This document shows, one piece after another, positions 8,101-10,160 of a DNA stretch of 10,160 bases. Source of the DNA: Anaerolineae bacterium (GTDB lineage: Bacteria > Chloroflexota > Anaerolineae > Anaerolineales > E44-bin32); contig DAOVIK010000037.1 of the NCBI GenBank assembly GCA_030673735.1, forward strand, positions 1 to 10,160. Direction: 5' to 3'. Position 1 is the stretch's first letter, and each line of letters starts with the position of its first letter. A program made the position numbers and the translations under genes. The notes below the pieces were generated by a model that was given only the letters and a program-made list of their open reading frames with translations, did not search any database and had not been told where the DNA came from.

Positions 8101-9663
8101 TGCACGCCGATAACCCATGGTCCATTGTTCCAGGATGTTATCCGCCACGCCTCTCTCAACGAGCACCTGCTCACCATGGCAAATATCCGCAACCATTGCT
8201 CTTGGGTGCACTCCGACGATTGGGAGGTCGCGACACAAAAAGCAAAAGACTTGGTGCGCATGTCGGTCGCAAGATCTGCAGCGCTTGAATCGCTTGAGCG
8301 ATCGATCGTGCCTGTCCGTCAAGTTGCCTTGGTGATCGGTGGAGGGCCAGCAGGCATGATCTCTGCGCTCACACTTGCCGATCAAGGATTCCCGGTGCAC
8401 CTCGTAGAGCGGGAGCCGCAATTGGGAGGCCATCTTCGTCATCTGTATTTCAACCTCATGCGCCAGGAAGCTGCCGGCGAGATTGATCCTCAGTCCTACC
8501 TTGAGTCACTCATCGAGAAAGTCCAGGCTCATTCACTGATCAAGCTCCACCTGCCTTCCGAGCTGGAGGCGACGAAAGGCTTCGTCGGCGATTTCACCTC
8601 TACCCTGCGAAGCCCGGATGGTCAAAAAGAGGATGTGCTTCATGGTGTAACCATCGTAGCCACAGGAGGCCAGGAGTATCGCGGGGAGGACTATGGCTAC
8701 GGATCGCACCCGAGTATCGTGACCCAGCAGGAGATCGAGGACAACCTGGCCCTCGCGATGGGCCTATCGCAACACAAGCCAATAAAACCGATTGCACTGG
8801 ATGATGTAGAGCATGTTGTGATGATCCAATGCGTCGGACCGGCAGAAGAGTATTGCGCACGCATTTGCTGTACGACGGCCTTGAAGAATGCACTTCTGCT
8901 CAAACAACTCAAGCCTTCGATCCAGATCACAATCCTTCACCGAGATATCCGTACCTACGGCTTCAAAGAGCGGCTGTACAGGCAGGCTCTGGAAAGCGGC
9001 GTTGTTTTCGTTCGCTATGACGTGGAAAGAAAACCGGACGTTCAAACTGATCGTGAGGACGGGAGATTGCGTGTCCAAGCCTGGGATGCGGTGCTCGGAA
9101 GATCCCTGAACTTGGCACCGGATTTGCTGGTTCTGTCGATGCCGGTTGTGCCGGCAGACGGAAATCGGGCGCTTGGATCCACTCTCAAGGTCCCCGTCGA
9201 TATGGACGGTTGGTTCTTGGAAGCACATGTCAAGCTGAGACCTGTGGACTTCACTAACGATGGGATTTTCTTGGCGGGTGCAGCGCATTATCCCAAGCTA
9301 CTGGATGAGACAGTTGTGCAGGCGCAAGCGGCCGCCGGGCGAGCGACGACAATCCTATCGCGTGAGACCTTGGCCGCAGGCGGAGTGATTGCCCAAGTAG
9401 ATCCACAAGCTTGCGTTGGATGCCTGACGTGTGTGCGCATATGTCCCTTCGGAGTTCCACTGATCCAGACCGAAGGTCTCGGTGTGGGAGGCATCGCTGG
9501 AGTAGCGAGCATCGAACCCACTATTTGCCAGGGTTGCGGCACATGTGTTGGCGAATGCCCGGCGCATGCAATAGAGCTTACCCACTATCGCCACGATCAG
9601 GTCGAGCGGGAAGTATTGTCACTGCTCGAGTTCGAATCCGAGTCGCCAATGGGTGGGGAGTGA
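5110..9663 (+). CDS. hdrA: HdrA-HdrA fusion with a nested GltD/NfnB-like NAD(P)H oxidoreductase module, copy 2 (complete)
   Basis: A 1517-residue cytoplasmic flavoprotein, more than twice the usual HdrA length. Order: first HdrA FAD fold (GGGIAG 18-23; FPTNDCAMC 57-65; CVGCGDCADVC 114-124; PQAVPNAYAIEK 147-158); then a GltD/NfnB-like module at about 159-625 (Cys 164, 168, 203, 207, 211, 215; FAD motif GAGPAG 260-265; nucleotide motif GGGVTALD 389-396 with RPRGELPA); then the rest of the first FAD unit (CxxCxxCxxxC 632-642; HDR-type cluster Cys 725, 736, 740, 741); the HdrA N-terminal domain (VFVCHCGSNI 935-944, NIRNHCSWVH 1025-1034); second FAD unit (GGGPAG 1077-1082; HDR-type Cys 1241, 1249, 1253, 1254); C-terminal two-cluster ferredoxin (Cys 1435-1445 and 1473-1483). 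HdrA enzymes carry out flavin-based electron bifurcation; the nested module suggests NAD(P)H as electron donor or acceptor. No HdrB, HdrC or hydrogenase genes are in view, so the partner substrate is unknown. Resembles BamE-type proteins in concept. Confidence 0.95.
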   Translation: MTDTHPPDSVTGAVLVVGGGIAGMQAGLDLAEQGYRVYLVESKSAIGGHMAKLDKTFPTNDCAMCTISPKLVEVGRHLNIDLMVDAEVIKVDGQAGDFKVTLRQKPRYIDLTKCVGCGDCADVCPVALPDTFDEGLANRKAAYKLYPQAVPNAYAIEKLGTAPCRNACPADQRAQGYIALVAEGRYREAFRAIKEDNPFPSVCGRTCHRPCESYCARALVDEPVGIMALKRFVMDHALAFGREKVEPVPRTRAEWIAIVGAGPAGLTAAHDLVKMGYGVTVHEALPVAGGMMRVGIPAHRLPKGVLQQDIDDILALGVVLKTNSPIRDPAKLLKEGYDAVCLATGISSRDHSLGVEGEDADGVISAATFLRKVNLGESTTVGARVAVVGGGVTALDAAAVARRLGAETVHLALARPRGELPAYHWEMAAVEAEGIRLIEHTTLTRILTEEGKVIGVELARTAKGMTVDEHGRRRPKIEPGSEYTLEVDTVIGTVGQQSDLSFLHPHYDDLSADRKTLASEIPGLFVVGGRKTGASYIVEAIGLGHRVALSIHRYLQGEPLEAEETATPPVVKFTREELADRVQAGEIQLKPRTESALLPMEERVTSFREVVLGLNDRQARAEAQRCLQCGLCSECLACEYACGADAVEHNMVESQVELDVGAIILAPGYQAYQAEVSQEFGLGRYPNVITALQLERMLSASGPTEGHAKRPSDGRPAKRVAFLQCIGSRDQSHDYCSAVCCMYATKEAIFIKEHDPDAQVQVFMMDIRAFSKGYEAYYKRAQDQYGIQYTRSRISELKENPGTGNLIVRYAQDQENTNSPTQAHIVEEEFDLVVLSVGMEISDAVKQLGHELGVELDEYGFCRTMLFNPVETSRPGIYAVGPFREPKDIPESVIDASGAASQAAALLASARGALAREASYPPEKDVESEAARVGVFVCHCGSNIAGYLDVEAVRAYAATLPHVVHSEDMLYTCSQDSTLVIQDRVAEHDLNRVVVASCTPITHGPLFQDVIRHASLNEHLLTMANIRNHCSWVHSDDWEVATQKAKDLVRMSVARSAALESLERSIVPVRQVALVIGGGPAGMISALTLADQGFPVHLVEREPQLGGHLRHLYFNLMRQEAAGEIDPQSYLESLIEKVQAHSLIKLHLPSELEATKGFVGDFTSTLRSPDGQKEDVLHGVTIVATGGQEYRGEDYGYGSHPSIVTQQEIEDNLALAMGLSQHKPIKPIALDDVEHVVMIQCVGPAEEYCARICCTTALKNALLLKQLKPSIQITILHRDIRTYGFKERLYRQALESGVVFVRYDVERKPDVQTDREDGRLRVQAWDAVLGRSLNLAPDLLVLSMPVVPADGNRALGSTLKVPVDMDGWFLEAHVKLRPVDFTNDGIFLAGAAHYPKLLDETVVQAQAAAGRATTILSRETLAAGGVIAQVDPQACVGCLTCVRICPFGVPLIQTEGLGVGGIAGVASIEPTICQGCGTCVGECPAHAIELTHYRHDQVEREVLSLLEFESESPMGGE
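9655..9660 (+). promoter_or_regulatory. Ribosome binding site of mvhD copy 2
   Basis: GGGGAG ends five bases before ATG 9666 and so favours that start over the in-frame ATG at 9672. It lies in the last codons of hdrA copy 2, whose TGA stop occupies most of the spacer. Confidence 0.65.
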
Positions 9664-9665
9664 AT

Positions 9666-10100
9666 ATGAGCATGGCAGAGACCAGCCAGGCTCCATTGCA
9701 GATCGTGGCCTACTGCTGCCATTACTGCGCGTACGCGGCAGCCGACCTTGCCGGCGTGCTGCGCGTGCCCTACCCAGCGGAAACGAAGATCGTTGAAATC
9801 CCCTGCACCGGCCGGTTGGATATGCTCGAGGTTCTGCACGCCTTCGAGCATGGAGCCGATGGGGTCATGGTTGCCGGCTGCCTCGAAGGAGATTGCCATT
9901 TCCAAGAAGGCAATCTAAGCGCCCGGCGGCGTGTGGCCCGCCTGAAACTGATGTTGACGGACATCGGATTGGAAGCAGATCGCATTGAAATGTTCAACCT
10001 GTCGTCGGCGATGGGAACGAAATTCGCCGAAATGGCAACCTTGATGTCGCAACGGATTGTCGAATTAGGGCCCAGCCCATTGAGATCGAGCAATCATTAA
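9666..10100 (+). CDS. mvhD: MvhD-family [2Fe-2S] electron-transfer protein, Cys form
   Basis: A 144-residue protein of the hydrogenase delta-subunit (MvhD/FrhD) family. Conserved Cys: 17, 18 and 21 (AYCCHYCAY), 47 (PCTGR), 72 and 77 (GCLEGDCHF). The family binds a [2Fe-2S] cluster and connects HdrA flavins with a partner dehydrogenase or hydrogenase. It follows hdrA copy 2 after two bases, the same order as in copy 1, so it should be the dedicated partner of that giant HdrA. It is the Cys counterpart of the selenoprotein at 2652-3143: Cys72 replaces Sec68. There is no signal peptide or membrane segment. The usual initiation Met is at 9666; residues 1-10 are variable between the copies. It ends in TAA. 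Confidence 0.94.
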   Translation: MSMAETSQAPLQIVAYCCHYCAYAAADLAGVLRVPYPAETKIVEIPCTGRLDMLEVLHAFEHGADGVMVAGCLEGDCHFQEGNLSARRRVARLKLMLTDIGLEADRIEMFNLSSAMGTKFAEMATLMSQRIVELGPSPLRSSNH

Positions 10101-10160
10101 GATGCATATGAGCTAGCTTCTTAAGGAGCAATCAAACGAAGGGCCGCTGAAGATCGCAAA
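10101..10160 (+). other. Non-coding tail with a weak hairpin and Shine-Dalgarno-like AAGGAG
   Basis: Two ATGs (10102, 10108) are closed by TAG within five codons. GCTTC (10116-10120) can pair with GGAGC (10125-10129) around TTAA, with one G-T pair; no T-run follows, so it does not look like an intrinsic terminator. AAGGAG (10123-10128) lies in this hairpin and could serve a gene starting beyond the usual spacing, but I see no start codon before the window ends. Confidence 0.3.

Larger units (their letters stand above)
6997..10100 (+). repeat. Paralogous hdrA-mvhD module, copy B (part matching copy A)
   Basis: This is the part of the complete downstream module that is matched by 1-3143. Residue 630 of the 1517-residue protein aligns with the first codon of the window. 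The upstream part of copy B (5110-6996), with the GltD-like module, has no counterpart in view because copy A is cut by the window edge. Confidence 0.85.

Noticed and set aside
9411..9665. An N-terminal extension of the second MvhD back to ATG 9411
   Set aside because: It overlaps the conserved C-terminal ferredoxin of hdrA copy 2; the GGGGAG before 9666 and the start of family homology support the shorter form.
10116..10129. Intrinsic terminator after mvhD copy 2
   Set aside because: The stem is only five pairs with one G-T and no run of T follows.
1..10160. CRISPR arrays, tRNA or rRNA genes, insertion sequences, attachment sites
   Set aside because: Nearly every base is accounted for by six protein genes; I saw no short regularly spaced repeats, transposase motifs or terminal inverted repeats.

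Overview
The window (about 10.2 kb, GC-rich by eye) is a tightly packed single-strand locus of six genes, all on the + strand, with overlapping or nearly abutting ends. It encodes flavin/iron-sulfur electron-transfer machinery of the heterodisulfide reductase (HdrA) / methyl-viologen hydrogenase delta subunit (MvhD) type, interrupted by a two-component regulatory pair. Protein families, very high Cys content and a predicted selenocysteine codon point to an anaerobic bacterium that uses selenium. I cannot fix the taxon; Chloroflexota (Anaerolineae-like) or Desulfobacterota-like anaerobes are plausible guesses from where such HdrA/MvhD sets are known, not something the sequence proves.

Layout: (1) 1-2655, the 3' 884 codons of a giant HdrA-type protein whose 5' end lies outside the window. 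(2) 2652-3143, an MvhD-family protein with an in-frame TGA at 2853-2855, exactly where its paralogue has Cys, followed by a perfect 7-bp stem-loop with a G-containing loop. This is best read as a selenoprotein with a bacterial SECIS element; a naive gene caller will split or lose the gene. (3) 3127-4311, a soluble histidine kinase with an N-terminal cyclic-nucleotide-binding-like domain. (4) 4340-5113, a protein made of two receiver domains and nothing else. (5) 5110-9663, a complete 1517-residue HdrA-type protein with a GltD/NfnB-like NAD(P)H oxidoreductase module nested inside its first FAD unit, followed by a second, canonical HdrA. (6) 9666-10100, a Cys-containing MvhD paralogue. The last 60 bases hold no recognisable gene.

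The window therefore contains two paralogous hdrA-mvhD modules, one with a Sec MvhD and one with a Cys MvhD, flanking a kinase and a double-receiver protein. A reasonable working model (inference) is that each giant HdrA takes electrons from NAD(P)H through the nested GltD-like module, splits or confurcates them at HdrA flavins, and exchanges them through its many iron-sulfur clusters and the small MvhD protein with a partner enzyme not in this window. The kinase/receiver pair may tune the system. The closest named parallels are HdrA-MvhD of methanogens and the BamE/BamF-type HdrA-like and Sec-containing MvhD-like subunits of class II benzoyl-CoA reductase.
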